This document shows, piece by piece, positions 54,849-62,553 of a DNA stretch of 64,000 nt. Every line of letters begins with the position of its first letter. Position 1 is the stretch's first letter. The notes under the pieces were generated by a model. The model saw nothing but the letters and a program-made list of their open reading frames with translations. It was not told where the DNA came from and made no database searches. A program made the translations under genes and the position numbers. This stretch comes from GWB2-37-7 sp942492835 (GTDB lineage Bacteria > Bacillota > Clostridia > Lutisporales > Lutisporaceae): the NCBI GenBank assembly GCA_942492835.1, contig OW818645.1, positions 1,612,001-1,676,000 on the forward strand, written 5' to 3'.

Positions 54849-54922
54849 TTGCGTGTTCTATAACAGCTGAATATATATCACTATTTTATGAATGTAAAAT
54901 GTTTAGTGCGATATATATAGTA
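54849..54922 (-). repeat. Dispersed hairpin repeat, copy C (inverted)
   Basis: Read on the minus strand it begins TATCGCACTAAACATTTTAC and continues through the left palindrome to GCTGTTATAGAACACGCAAG (all within 54849-54922). It matches the left half of copy B and is in the opposite orientation. Confidence 0.75.
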
Positions 54923-55137
54923 TAAGAACTACTATAGATTGCCACAGATAGATGTAATTGCTATTTTACTTTAATAGCATAAATTTTCTAAACGTGACAC
55001 TTTTAGTATTGTATAACTAATTACCTTATATGTCAATTATATATATTAAAAATATTATTTGGTTAAAATGTAACTTTGTGTATCAAAAATCACAATATAT
55101 CATAATTGTAGTAACCTTTCATTAGCTGACTATTATA

Positions 55138-55285
55138 CTATATATTGCACTAAACAATTTATATTTGTAAAATAGTGTGATACATATTCCGCTGTTATAG
55201 AACACAAAAATTTCATTGTTTACGAAAAATATATGAAAATAAGTCCTGTATTTTGTTGTTAATTAATTTGTGTGTTCTATATAAT
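55138..55285 (+). repeat. Dispersed two-hairpin repeat, copy B
   Basis: The left palindrome has arms TATTGCACTA and TAGTGTGATA (55141-55183). The right hairpin has arms TATAGAACACA (55197-55207) and TGTGTTCTATA (55270-55280). It aligns over its length with copy A. The bases between copies C and B (54923-55137) contain no gene. Confidence 0.75.
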
Positions 55286-55403
55286 TAAAATTTAATAGAA
55301 TATATGGATTAATTAATCTCAATCAAGGAGTCACTTTTGAATTGACAAGCTTACCTTAATGCTACATAATATAAAAAGTAACTTGTCATCAAGGAGGAAA
55401 TAT

Positions 55404-56051
55404 ATGAGAATGAGGCATAAGCCCTATGCAGTTGATAACATGCTTGAGTATCCTGATCTAGTGCTTTTTAAACCTATCCTGTATAAAGGAAAATGGGCAG
55501 AGCAATTTGGAAACTCTAATCCTATTTATGTAGAATTAGGAATGGGTAGAGGTCAATTTATTACTACAAATGCTAATAAAAATCCTAATATAAACTATAT
55601 CGGTATAGAAAAAAAGAATGAAGTAGCGTTGATTGCTATGCAACGAGCTTTATCTAATGATACGCCTATACAGAATCTTAAAATACTACCAACAAACATA
55701 GACTTTATAACTGAGATTTTTGGTGAAGGTGAAATAGATACATTGTATATTAATTTTTGTGACCCATGGCCTAAAGAAAGACATGCAAAGAGAAGATTAA
55801 CCCATAAGAAATTTCTAAATGTATATAGAAACCTTTTAAAACCAGGAGCAGAAATAATTTTCAAAACTGATAATAGAGAGTTATTTGACTTTTCTATTGA
55901 GGAATTCCAAGAATCTAGCTATGAAATAATAGAAATAACCTATGATTTGCATAAGCTTGAGGATCCAGATAATGTGATGACCGAATACGAAAAAAAGTTC
56001 TCAGAAATGGGTGTAAAAATCAATAGACTTAAAGCCATTATACAAAAATAG
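55404..56051 (+). CDS. trmB: TrmB, tRNA (guanine-N7-)-methyltransferase
   Basis: TrmB makes 7-methylguanosine at position 46 of tRNA using SAM. The 215-residue protein has RMRHKPYA at the N-terminus, the SAM motif VELGMGRGQFI, NYIGIEKKNEVA, and the family signature NFCDPWPKERHAKRRLTH, then FKTDNRELFDFS. Length is usual. ATG 55404 is used because AAGGAGG lies six bases upstream; the ATG at 55359 has no ribosome site. Its stop is inside a strong terminator. Confidence 0.96.
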   Translation: MRMRHKPYAVDNMLEYPDLVLFKPILYKGKWAEQFGNSNPIYVELGMGRGQFITTNANKNPNINYIGIEKKNEVALIAMQRALSNDTPIQNLKILPTNIDFITEIFGEGEIDTLYINFCDPWPKERHAKRRLTHKKFLNVYRNLLKPGAEIIFKTDNRELFDFSIEEFQESSYEIIEITYDLHKLEDPDNVMTEYEKKFSEMGVKINRLKAIIQK

Positions 56052-56081
56052 GACAATTGCCAAGGCAATTGTCCTATTTTT
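56044..56081. terminator. Perfect bidirectional terminator between trmB and the Crp/Fnr gene
   Basis: An 18-bp perfect stem (56044-56061 with 56064-56081) with a two-base loop and A- and T-runs; it includes the trmB stop. Confidence 0.92.
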
Positions 56082-56089
56082 GTATTTAT

Positions 56090-56770
56090 CTAACTATACC
56101 ATTGCTTAATTTTATCTATCTTTGTTATTATTATGTTGGTCTTTTCTAGCTCAATAGACTTTTCCTTCTTAAATGCAGCCAGTACTCTTATAACAGTCTC
56201 CCTAGTAGTACCTACTATATCTGCAAGCTCTTGTCTTGATATTCTAAGATCTAGCTCAATACCTCGTTCAGTTTTCTTTCCATGTTCCTCTGCAAGCTTC
56301 ACAAGAGCTTGAGCTGTTCTTCCAAAGGTATCATAAAGAGCCAAGTTTCTTACCTTGTTTTGCGCCTCAACCAGTCTATTGTTTAGATACTTAATCAACT
56401 CAAGAGAAAGCATCGGATTTTCAACTATTAGCTTTTCTAAATCGCTGTTCTTTATAATACCAATTTGTGTATCCTCCAGCACTTCTGCTGTAGCAGGATA
56501 TGTTGTATTTGTAAATAAGGTTACCTCTGCAAATACATGTCCCTCATTTAAAATATGTAATATATGTTCTCTTCCATCGCTAGAAATCTTGTAAATTTTC
56601 ACCATTCCGGATTTTATATAGAAAAATGCCTCTCCTGGCTCTCCCTCCATAAAAATTATCCTGCCCTTAGAATATGCCCTTGTAATCGATATACTATCTA
56701 TTTTTTGCAAATATTCCTCTCCAAGCTGAGTAAATATACTTATTTGCTTTAAATAATCGTATTTTGTCAT
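56090..56770 (-). CDS. Crp/Fnr-family transcriptional regulator (HcpR-like candidate)
   Basis: The 226-residue protein has an N-terminal cyclic-nucleotide-binding-like domain (about 10-125, with GEPGEAFFYIKSGMVKIY), a dimerisation helix (about 126-145) and a C-terminal HTH (about 175-205). The recognition helix has R190-E191-T-V-I-R195, the same Arg-Glu-x-x-x-Arg as CRP, which reads TGTGA. No Fnr-type N-terminal cysteine cluster is present. It could sense nitrosative stress through haem, as HcpR does. ATG overlaps the eamA stop by four bases, so they are translated together. Confidence 0.9.
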   Translation of the reverse strand: MTKYDYLKQISIFTQLGEEYLQKIDSISITRAYSKGRIIFMEGEPGEAFFYIKSGMVKIYKISSDGREHILHILNEGHVFAEVTLFTNTTYPATAEVLEDTQIGIIKNSDLEKLIVENPMLSLELIKYLNNRLVEAQNKVRNLALYDTFGRTAQALVKLAEEHGKKTERGIELDLRISRQELADIVGTTRETVIRVLAAFKKEKSIELEKTNIIITKIDKIKQWYS

Positions 56771-57669
56771 ATTGACCTCCTACAAAGAAATTTTCTATAT
56801 ATAGCAATAAAATCTACTTCATTTGCTATTATCGCTAAAAATATCATTAAGCATCCGATAATCATTTTAAGAGTCATTGTCTCATGCCAAAAGAGTACCG
56901 AGGCTAATGCTCCAAATACTGATTCCAAGCATAATATTATTGCAGCATGAGTAGATGGTGTATTCCTTTGAGCAAGATTTTGTATTAATAGAGCTGCTAA
57001 CGTGCTAAGAAGTGCAGAATACAATATTCCACTCCATATACTAACACCAGTCAAAACTGGCGCAGGCTCAAAAATAATAGCTAATAAACTGCATACTATG
57101 CCTGTAAATAACACTTGTATAGTTGCTAGGACAAAGGTATCAATCTTACTTGCAAAATGTCCTATAGCCACTATATGAAAAGCATAAAATATGGCACATA
57201 AATAGGTAAGAAAATCACCAGCTCCAATTATAATATTTTCATTTACTGATATCAAAGAAAGTCCAAAGAAAGCAATAATAGCTGTAATAACCGCCTTTGT
57301 TCCTGGATACTTCTTTGTAAATATTATCATAATAAAAGGTACCAATACTACATTTAAACCCGTGATAAAGCTTGATTTTGCTGGTGTTGTAAGATGTGCT
57401 CCAAATGTCTGTGTTATAAAGCCTAAGGACAAAAACGCTCCTACTATACAGCTGTTTTTTATATCCTGCCAAGAAGCTTTTCTTATTCTTGGTAAAAATA
57501 TAATTACCATTAATATGCCTGCAATCATAAATCTTATTGCCAAAAAGTACAGTGGAGTCATTACCGCTAAAGCATTCTTAGTCACAACAAAGCCTCCGCC
57601 CCAAACCATGGCAACCAAGAGCAAGCTAATATCCCATAGTAAAGTCTTTGATATAAATCTTTTCTTCAA
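56767..57669 (-). CDS. EamA/DMT-family transporter
   Basis: The 300-residue protein has ten predicted membrane segments in two EamA repeats (about 12-140 and 150-290). WGGGFVVTKNAL near the start and LIQNLAQRNTPSTHAAIILCLESVFGA typify the family. DMT proteins export metabolites or amino acids; the substrate is unknown. Stop and start codons of this and the regulator gene overlap, which suggests the regulator may control export, but it may simply share expression. Confidence 0.9.
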   Translation of the reverse strand: MKKRFISKTLLWDISLLLVAMVWGGGFVVTKNALAVMTPLYFLAIRFMIAGILMVIIFLPRIRKASWQDIKNSCIVGAFLSLGFITQTFGAHLTTPAKSSFITGLNVVLVPFIMIIFTKKYPGTKAVITAIIAFFGLSLISVNENIIIGAGDFLTYLCAIFYAFHIVAIGHFASKIDTFVLATIQVLFTGIVCSLLAIIFEPAPVLTGVSIWSGILYSALLSTLAALLIQNLAQRNTPSTHAAIILCLESVFGALASVLFWHETMTLKMIIGCLMIFLAIIANEVDFIAIYRKFLCRRSI

Positions 57670-57819
57670 CTTAACCCCTCACTCAAAACAAATTTATGTT
57701 TTCATTATACAGTAAAGCTAGTATTATTCACACCATAGCATCCATCACCCTATAAAACTTCTTAATGAATTCTATTTTATACATACATATAGTATAATAC
57801 TTCATAAGGAGGGATTTGC

Positions 57820-58182
57820 ATGGACTTTTTTAATGATATAGGTAAGAGAATAGGCAAAACTGCAAAAACTGTAGGTAAGAAGTCAGAGGAATTAGTAGAG
57901 ATTACGAAGTTAAATCTATCTATTGGCAATGAGGAAGATAAAATAAAGAAAATGCTAATAGAAATAGGCAGTGAAATTTATGGAGAATTTGCTGAGGGTA
58001 AGCATTTTGATCAGTATGTAGATGAGAAATGTGCTCAAATAAAGCAAGTAGAATCAAATATTTTGGAGCTTCGGAGCAAGGTTATGAAAATAAAAGGACA
58101 CAAGACATGTCCTGGTTGCAACACAGATATTGAAGATGAAGTAAAATTCTGTCCCAACTGCGGAAACAAAACAGAAGAATAG
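57820..58182 (+). CDS. Small zinc-ribbon protein with coiled coil
   Basis: The 120-residue protein has an amphipathic N-terminal helix (about 1-75, DIGKRIGKTAKTVGKKSEEL), a coiled-coil part and a C-terminal zinc ribbon with CPGC...CPNCGNK (about 96-115). Similar proteins are common in clostridia, function unknown. AAGGAGG precedes ATG 57820. It has its own terminator and no close partner. Confidence 0.85.
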   Translation: MDFFNDIGKRIGKTAKTVGKKSEELVEITKLNLSIGNEEDKIKKMLIEIGSEIYGEFAEGKHFDQYVDEKCAQIKQVESNILELRSKVMKIKGHKTCPGCNTDIEDEVKFCPNCGNKTEE

Positions 58183-58195
58183 TCTTAAATAAAGC

Positions 58196-58227
58196 AAAAC
58201 TCCCCGTTTGTACGAGGAGTTTTTTGT
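58196..58227. terminator. Bidirectional terminator of the zinc-ribbon gene and rodA
   Basis: CAAAACTCC/GGAGTTTTTTG and the inner pairs CG/CG form a hairpin; T-runs on both strands. Confidence 0.8.
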
Positions 58228-58228
58228 T

Positions 58229-59344
58229 TTAAAATCTAATTACCTGCCGTCTCATGCCAATATTTAATATTAGCCCCATAGCCAGCATATTTGTAAGCAG
58301 TGAGCTTCCCCCATAGCTTATAAACGGTAATGGTATTCCTGTAACGGGCATAACACCCATTGTCATTCCTATGTTCTCCAAGATGTGGAAAAGATACATT
58401 GCTGTAATGCCAACACAAATTAGCATCCCATAAGTATCCTTGGCCGCTTTTGCAATGTATATACATCTTAATAGCAATATAGTAAACAATACTATAATAG
58501 CAACTGCTCCAATAAATCCAAGTTCTTCTCCAAGCACAGAGAAAATGAAATCTGTATGTCTTTCTGGTATAAATCCACTATTGTTTAAGGTTCCATTAAA
58601 CAAGCCTTCTCCAAAAAATTGTCCAGAACCAATAGCAGTTTTTGATTGTATAACATGATAGCCACTCCCTCTAGGATCTAACTCTGGGTTTAAAAAAACT
58701 AGTATACGATTCTTTTGGTGTGGCTGTAAAAAAAACCACATCAAAGGAGAGCCTGCTACCAATCCACCTATAGCCCCAATGATATACTTATAGTTAATAC
58801 CAGCTGCAAATATCATGATGGCGGAAATAAATAAGAAAACTAAGGCAGTTCCCATGTCATTTTGAATAAATATTAGAGCCACTGGAACAAGGATATAAAT
58901 AATACTGATTGAAATATCCTTAATAGAATTCAGCTTATCCTTTCTTGTCTCCAAATGCTTCGCAAATGCTAAAATAAAGCCTATCTTTACAATTTCTGCA
59001 GGCTGGAAGTTTATGGGTCCAAGGTCAATCCAGCTCTTTGCTCCATGTTTTTCAGAACCTATAATTAATACAGAAATCAACAACAAAATATTAATTATAT
59101 AAATTGCAGTCTGCATATCTCCAAAGCTATTGTAATCCATCAGTAGCAAAAACATTACAGCAATTATACCTAAAACAAATGCTACCATTTGTATCGTTAT
59201 ATATTTAGTTGTTCCTCCGCTTGTAGCCTGAGTTGCACTGGTTATCCCTATAATTCCTATAATTATTAGTATTACTGTTGTTACAACAATGCCAAAGTCA
59301 ATATTTCTTATAAGCTTGTGATCTACAATATTGTTATATCTCAT
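58229..59344 (-). CDS. rodA: RodA/FtsW/SpoVE-family peptidoglycan glycosyltransferase
   Basis: SEDS proteins polymerise lipid II glycan strands. The 371-residue protein has ten predicted membrane segments. Family motifs include SWIDLGPINFQPAE (catalytic loop region), QNDMGTALVF, GSGYHVIQSKTAIGSGQFFG, ERHTDFIFSVLGEELGF and the C-terminal GIPLPFISYGGSSLLTNM. The GFIPERHTDFIF form and length are more like RodA than FtsW. No PBP gene is next to it. AAGGAAAG lies upstream of ATG 59344. Confidence 0.92.
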   Translation of the reverse strand: MRYNNIVDHKLIRNIDFGIVVTTVILIIIGIIGITSATQATSGGTTKYITIQMVAFVLGIIAVMFLLLMDYNSFGDMQTAIYIINILLLISVLIIGSEKHGAKSWIDLGPINFQPAEIVKIGFILAFAKHLETRKDKLNSIKDISISIIYILVPVALIFIQNDMGTALVFLFISAIMIFAAGINYKYIIGAIGGLVAGSPLMWFFLQPHQKNRILVFLNPELDPRGSGYHVIQSKTAIGSGQFFGEGLFNGTLNNSGFIPERHTDFIFSVLGEELGFIGAVAIIVLFTILLLRCIYIAKAAKDTYGMLICVGITAMYLFHILENIGMTMGVMPVTGIPLPFISYGGSSLLTNMLAMGLILNIGMRRQVIRF

Positions 59345-59368
59345 AATATATTACCTTTCCTTTGTTTC

Positions 59369-59414
59369 GCATATATCGCTCTAAACAATTTTTTTATGAA
59401 ATAGTGCGATATGT
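59369..59414 (+). repeat. Dispersed hairpin repeat, copy D (left half only)
   Basis: Arms CATATATCGCTCTA and TAGTGCGATATG form a near-perfect hairpin. It matches only the left palindrome of copies A-C and lies in the gap upstream of rodA. Confidence 0.75.
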
Positions 59415-59465
59415 TTGAATCATTTGTATATATTGATTTTAGCATAAGTATTTATTTGTACAAGG

Positions 59466-60941
59466 CTATTTTGTAACAATTTCACCCGTTCTCAAATCAA
59501 CAGTCATTATCCAATACCCATATCTCTTTGATTTATGCGGCTTGAAGAAGGTATAGCCTCTCATGCTGTAATATTTTTCCTCCTGCTTATTATACATGCC
59601 AGGCATGCCAAACATAATATGTTTTACATACTTCTTATCTTTGCTTTCTCGGTCATATTCCACTCCGATTATATAATCCTTTCTACCTATCATCATAACA
59701 CAGTCATTCATCATAAAAGGATAACCCAAAGGCATTATAGAACCCATGAAAGGAATAGTTGCGTTGTTTAAAAGATATATATCGTCTTCTACTTTAAACC
59801 AATCTTCTCTGGATTCTTCATCCAAAAATGGCTCATATTTTTTCAATCTTCCTAAAACCTTCATGAGTCGTCTATGCATAGGATTCTCATGGTAGGAATG
59901 TTTATCTTCATCATAATCTTTTTCATGATTCTTTTTTTTGTCTCTGTCATCACTATCACTATCACTGTCACTGTCGCTATCGCTATCTATGTCGCTATCT
60001 TCATCGTAGTAGAAATTCTTGTAATCTATATCTACACAATCCATTTGACACTTATCATGGTGAATTTGTTCATAATGAACTGGTTTTTGCTTTGGTTCTG
60101 GTTCTGGTTCTGATTGAGACTCAATTATAAACTTTGCTTTTATCTCTGTTTGAGTCTCCATGTACTGAGTTTTTTCCTTAATCTCTTCTTTGAGTTGCTC
60201 TTGTACTTCTTCAATCTCAGGAATTTCAACGATTTCTGGCATTTCAGGTATTTCAGGTACTTCTATTAATTCAGGAGCCTCAATTACAACAGGCTCTTCC
60301 ATTACAACAGGCTCTTCTATTACTATAGGTTCTTCTATTACTATAGGTTCTTCTATTACTATAGGTTCCTCTATTATTACTTCTTCAACCTCTTCGACTA
60401 TCTCTTCTTTTTTAGGAATAATTACGGGCTGCTCTATGGGAACCTCTACCTCTACAGGCTTTGTCTGCACAGGTGTTACTACCTCTTCAAGCTTCTCTGT
60501 CTTCTTGTCAATTCTATCATAGGTCTTATTAATAATATTATATCCATTCTTCCATTGTATCTTGTCTCTCCCAGTATAACCAGATAAAGGAATACCAGTA
60601 TTTGATGATACTGCTGCAACCAGAAAATCTGTTATTTTCATACCGCTTTTCATAACACTATCGGCATCAAACTCTATGTTCAGCTCTCCTCTGCCTGTTC
60701 CATCAACCATTATTCTTCCCATGTCTACAGCAGCTTTCTTACTTGGAGCTATTAGAAGCATATGATACTCAACCTTGTCTCTATTTTTTACATTTTGTGC
60801 ATAAGCAGTTAATTTCCCTTTCCCGTTTTTAATCTCAAGTTTTACATAGCCTGTTGGGATCTTTCCTGCAGCAAGCTCGTATCCCTTATCGTCTTCCTGA
60901 AGTATAATAAAATATCTCTTATATTCATTATTTAAAGGCAC
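59466..60941 (-). CDS. Repeat-rich protein with conserved terminal domains (possible spore or envelope protein)
   Basis: The 491-residue protein has an N-terminal domain (about 1-140, KRYFIILQEDDKGYELAAGK, resembling DUF7922-type domains in clostridia), a low-complexity middle with VIEEPI repeats (191-225), Glu/Pro-rich and SDSDSD (317-331) stretches, and a conserved-looking C-terminal domain (366-491, FMGSIMPLGYPFMM, MFGMPGMYNKQEEKYY, GYWIMTVDLRTG). I cannot state its function. GTG 60941 is the start, seven bases after GGGGG, which is buried in a hairpin. It is 66 bases downstream of rsmA. Confidence 0.75.
   Translation of the reverse strand: MPLNNEYKRYFIILQEDDKGYELAAGKIPTGYVKLEIKNGKGKLTAYAQNVKNRDKVEYHMLLIAPSKKAAVDMGRIMVDGTGRGELNIEFDADSVMKSGMKITDFLVAAVSSNTGIPLSGYTGRDKIQWKNGYNIINKTYDRIDKKTEKLEEVVTPVQTKPVEVEVPIEQPVIIPKKEEIVEEVEEVIIEEPIVIEEPIVIEEPIVIEEPVVMEEPVVIEAPELIEVPEIPEMPEIVEIPEIEEVQEQLKEEIKEKTQYMETQTEIKAKFIIESQSEPEPEPKQKPVHYEQIHHDKCQMDCVDIDYKNFYYDEDSDIDSDSDSDSDSDSDDRDKKKNHEKDYDEDKHSYHENPMHRRLMKVLGRLKKYEPFLDEESREDWFKVEDDIYLLNNATIPFMGSIMPLGYPFMMNDCVMMIGRKDYIIGVEYDRESKDKKYVKHIMFGMPGMYNKQEEKYYSMRGYTFFKPHKSKRYGYWIMTVDLRTGEIVTK
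60283..60372 (-). repeat. Five tandem 18-bp coding repeats
   Basis: Five 18-base units lie in frame within the preceding gene; the third and fourth (60319-60354) are identical, the others differ at a few positions. Each encodes six residues (EEPIVI). Slippage could change repeat number without changing frame. Confidence 0.85.
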
Positions 60942-60946
60942 ATAAT

Positions 60947-60993
60947 AACCCCCTTTTATACATAGTCATTACTAATATATGAACAAGGGGGTT
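60947..60993 (-). promoter_or_regulatory. Hairpin that sequesters the ribosome binding site of the 59466 gene
   Basis: AACCCCCTT (60985-60993, minus strand) pairs perfectly with AAGGGGGTT (60947-60955, minus strand) over 9 bp. The GGGGG in the second arm is the ribosome site for GTG 60941. The 29-base loop and lack of a T-run argue against a terminator. Confidence 0.65.
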
Positions 60994-61007
60994 GTTTGTG
61001 AACCTAT

Positions 61008-61883
61008 TTATAAAATATTTCTAAAGTTATTGAAAAGCTTGTTTGTTATATTTGCAAATTCTTGTAAGGACAGCGTCTCACCTCTTCTATTTTCATCAAT
61101 ATCTACACTAGCAAGTATGTCTTTAAACTGTTCCTTGGTAGGTCCCAGATTTCCAGCTGTCAGTGCATTTAAAAGAGTTTTTCGCCTTTGTCCAAAAGCA
61201 GACTTCACAACTCTGAAAAAAAGCTTCTCATCTTCTACGTCAACAGCAGGCTTTGACAGTATATCCAGCTTTAATACAATTGAATCTATCTCCGGCTGTG
61301 GAATAAATGAACTTGGTGGTACCAATAAAAGCTGAATAGGCTTTGCATAGTACTGAACCGCTACAGATAGAGATCCATAGACCTTGCCTCCCGGCGTTGC
61401 CTTTATTCTATCTCCTACTTCCTTTTGTACCATTATAGTTATGCTGCTTAGATTTAGCCGTTCCTCTAACAGCTTCATTATTATGGGAGTTGTTATATAG
61501 TAAGGTAGATTTGCTACTACCTTTACTGTGTTATTGCCAAAATGCTCTTCCAATAGACCTTTTAGATCTACCTTTAATACATCATGATTTATTACCTTAA
61601 CATTATCGTATCCAGAAAGTGTCACATTAAGAACAGGTATAAGCTTCTTGTCAATTTCTACTGCTACTACCTTTCCCGCGCTTTCACAAAGCTTTTGTGT
61701 CATCGATCCCATACCGGGACCAATTTCTAAAACATAGTCTTCCTTAGTAAGCTCGGCACCTTCTATAATTTCATCAAGAATGCCCTTATCTATAAGAAAA
61801 TTCTGCCCCAATCTTTTGCTCATACGAAACTCAAATTTCTTTAGCAGCTCCTTAGTATTTGATGGAGTAATAACATTATTCAT
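61008..61883 (-). CDS. rsmA: RsmA (KsgA), 16S rRNA dimethyladenosine transferase
   Basis: RsmA dimethylates two adenosines near the 3' end of 16S rRNA (A1518/A1519 in E. coli numbering) with SAM. The 291-residue protein has RLGQNFLIDKGILDEI, EIGPGMGSMTQKL, VVAVEIDKKL, VVANLPYYITTPIIMKLLE (the NLPY catalytic motif) and GQRRKTLLNAL. ATG 61883 overlaps rnmV by eight bases and has AAGGA upstream; the ATG at 61892 lies within that site. The rnmV-rsmA order is standard in Firmicutes. Confidence 0.96.
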   Translation of the reverse strand: MNNVITPSNTKELLKKFEFRMSKRLGQNFLIDKGILDEIIEGAELTKEDYVLEIGPGMGSMTQKLCESAGKVVAVEIDKKLIPVLNVTLSGYDNVKVINHDVLKVDLKGLLEEHFGNNTVKVVANLPYYITTPIIMKLLEERLNLSSITIMVQKEVGDRIKATPGGKVYGSLSVAVQYYAKPIQLLLVPPSSFIPQPEIDSIVLKLDILSKPAVDVEDEKLFFRVVKSAFGQRRKTLLNALTAGNLGPTKEQFKDILASVDIDENRRGETLSLQEFANITNKLFNNFRNIL

Positions 61884-62439
61884 TGTTTTCATCCTTTGCA
61901 ATTTTATTAAATATATTTTCGTAGGCAGCTTCAAATTCCTGACGACTTATACCAAATACATTTAGCCGAATCAGAAATTGCTTGGAATTTGCATATCCAA
62001 GTCCTAGTGCCGCACCCAATTGCTTCCTTCTTCGTACTGATTCTGACAACCCTGTAAGTCCATACTCTATCATATCTGCAGTAGTAAACTCCACCCTTTT
62101 TTCTGAGGTTTCTGCTTTTGCCATATCTAGAGCTTTTAGTATCGCTTCAGGAGAAGCATTTTCCACGCCAATGTCATTTTCAAATTCTGCATCCTCTGCA
62201 GGTATGAAGGCATGCTTAACTCCCTTAACCTTGTTTGCAATGATCCTCCTTATTTTCTCACCCATGAAGTCTGGATCAGTAAGCACAATTACCCCTTGTT
62301 TTTGCTGTGCCTTACGTATAAGCTCCAAAGTCTGCTTGGTTAATCCAAAGCCGCTTGTAATAATTATCTCAGCTTCTACCGCCTTTTTTACAGCAGCAAC
62401 ATCGTTTTTTCCTTCTACTACAATTAATTCCTTAATCAA
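61876..62439 (-). CDS. rnmV: RnmV, ribonuclease M5
   Basis: RNase M5 matures 5S rRNA. The 187-residue protein has a Toprim domain (about 1-95) with IVVEGKNDVAAV, ITSGFGL, and VLTDPDFMGEKIRR, whose acidic residues bind metal, then a helical C-terminal part with GLSESVRRRKQLGAALGLG. The likely start is TTG 62439, six bases after GGGGG, giving the IKELIVVEG start found in the family; the ATG at 62454 overlaps the ribosome site. It overlaps rsmA by eight bases. Confidence 0.95.
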   Translation of the reverse strand: MIKELIVVEGKNDVAAVKKAVEAEIIITSGFGLTKQTLELIRKAQQKQGVIVLTDPDFMGEKIRRIIANKVKGVKHAFIPAEDAEFENDIGVENASPEAILKALDMAKAETSEKRVEFTTADMIEYGLTGLSESVRRRKQLGAALGLGYANSKQFLIRLNVFGISRQEFEAAYENIFNKIAKDENNE

Positions 62440-62513
62440 TATTATCCCCCGCATTATCCTTTAATAACATAATGTCTATTAAATAATACTACCTTATGTT
62501 GTCCAAACTAAAT

Positions 62514-62544
62514 TTAATCCACAGAATATTCTCCTGTGGATTAA
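62514..62544 (-). terminator. Hairpin after the G5/3D gene
   Basis: TTAATCCACAG (62514-62524) pairs with CTGTGGATTAA (62534-62544). On the minus strand only a weak T-rich tail follows, so termination may be partial, with readthrough into rnmV. Confidence 0.5.
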
Positions 62545-62553
62545 TAATTGATT

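Noticed and set aside
60283..60372. Regular 18-bp repeats considered as a CRISPR-like array
   Set aside because: The repeats are contiguous, without spacers, and stay in frame inside a coding gene.
60190..60522. 110-residue plus-strand Ser/Ile/Thr-rich frame
   Set aside because: It is the antisense shadow of the EEPIVI repeat region.
62514..62544. TTAATCCACAG considered as a DnaA box near the origin
   Set aside because: It differs from TTATCCACA, is single and is one arm of a hairpin after a gene.
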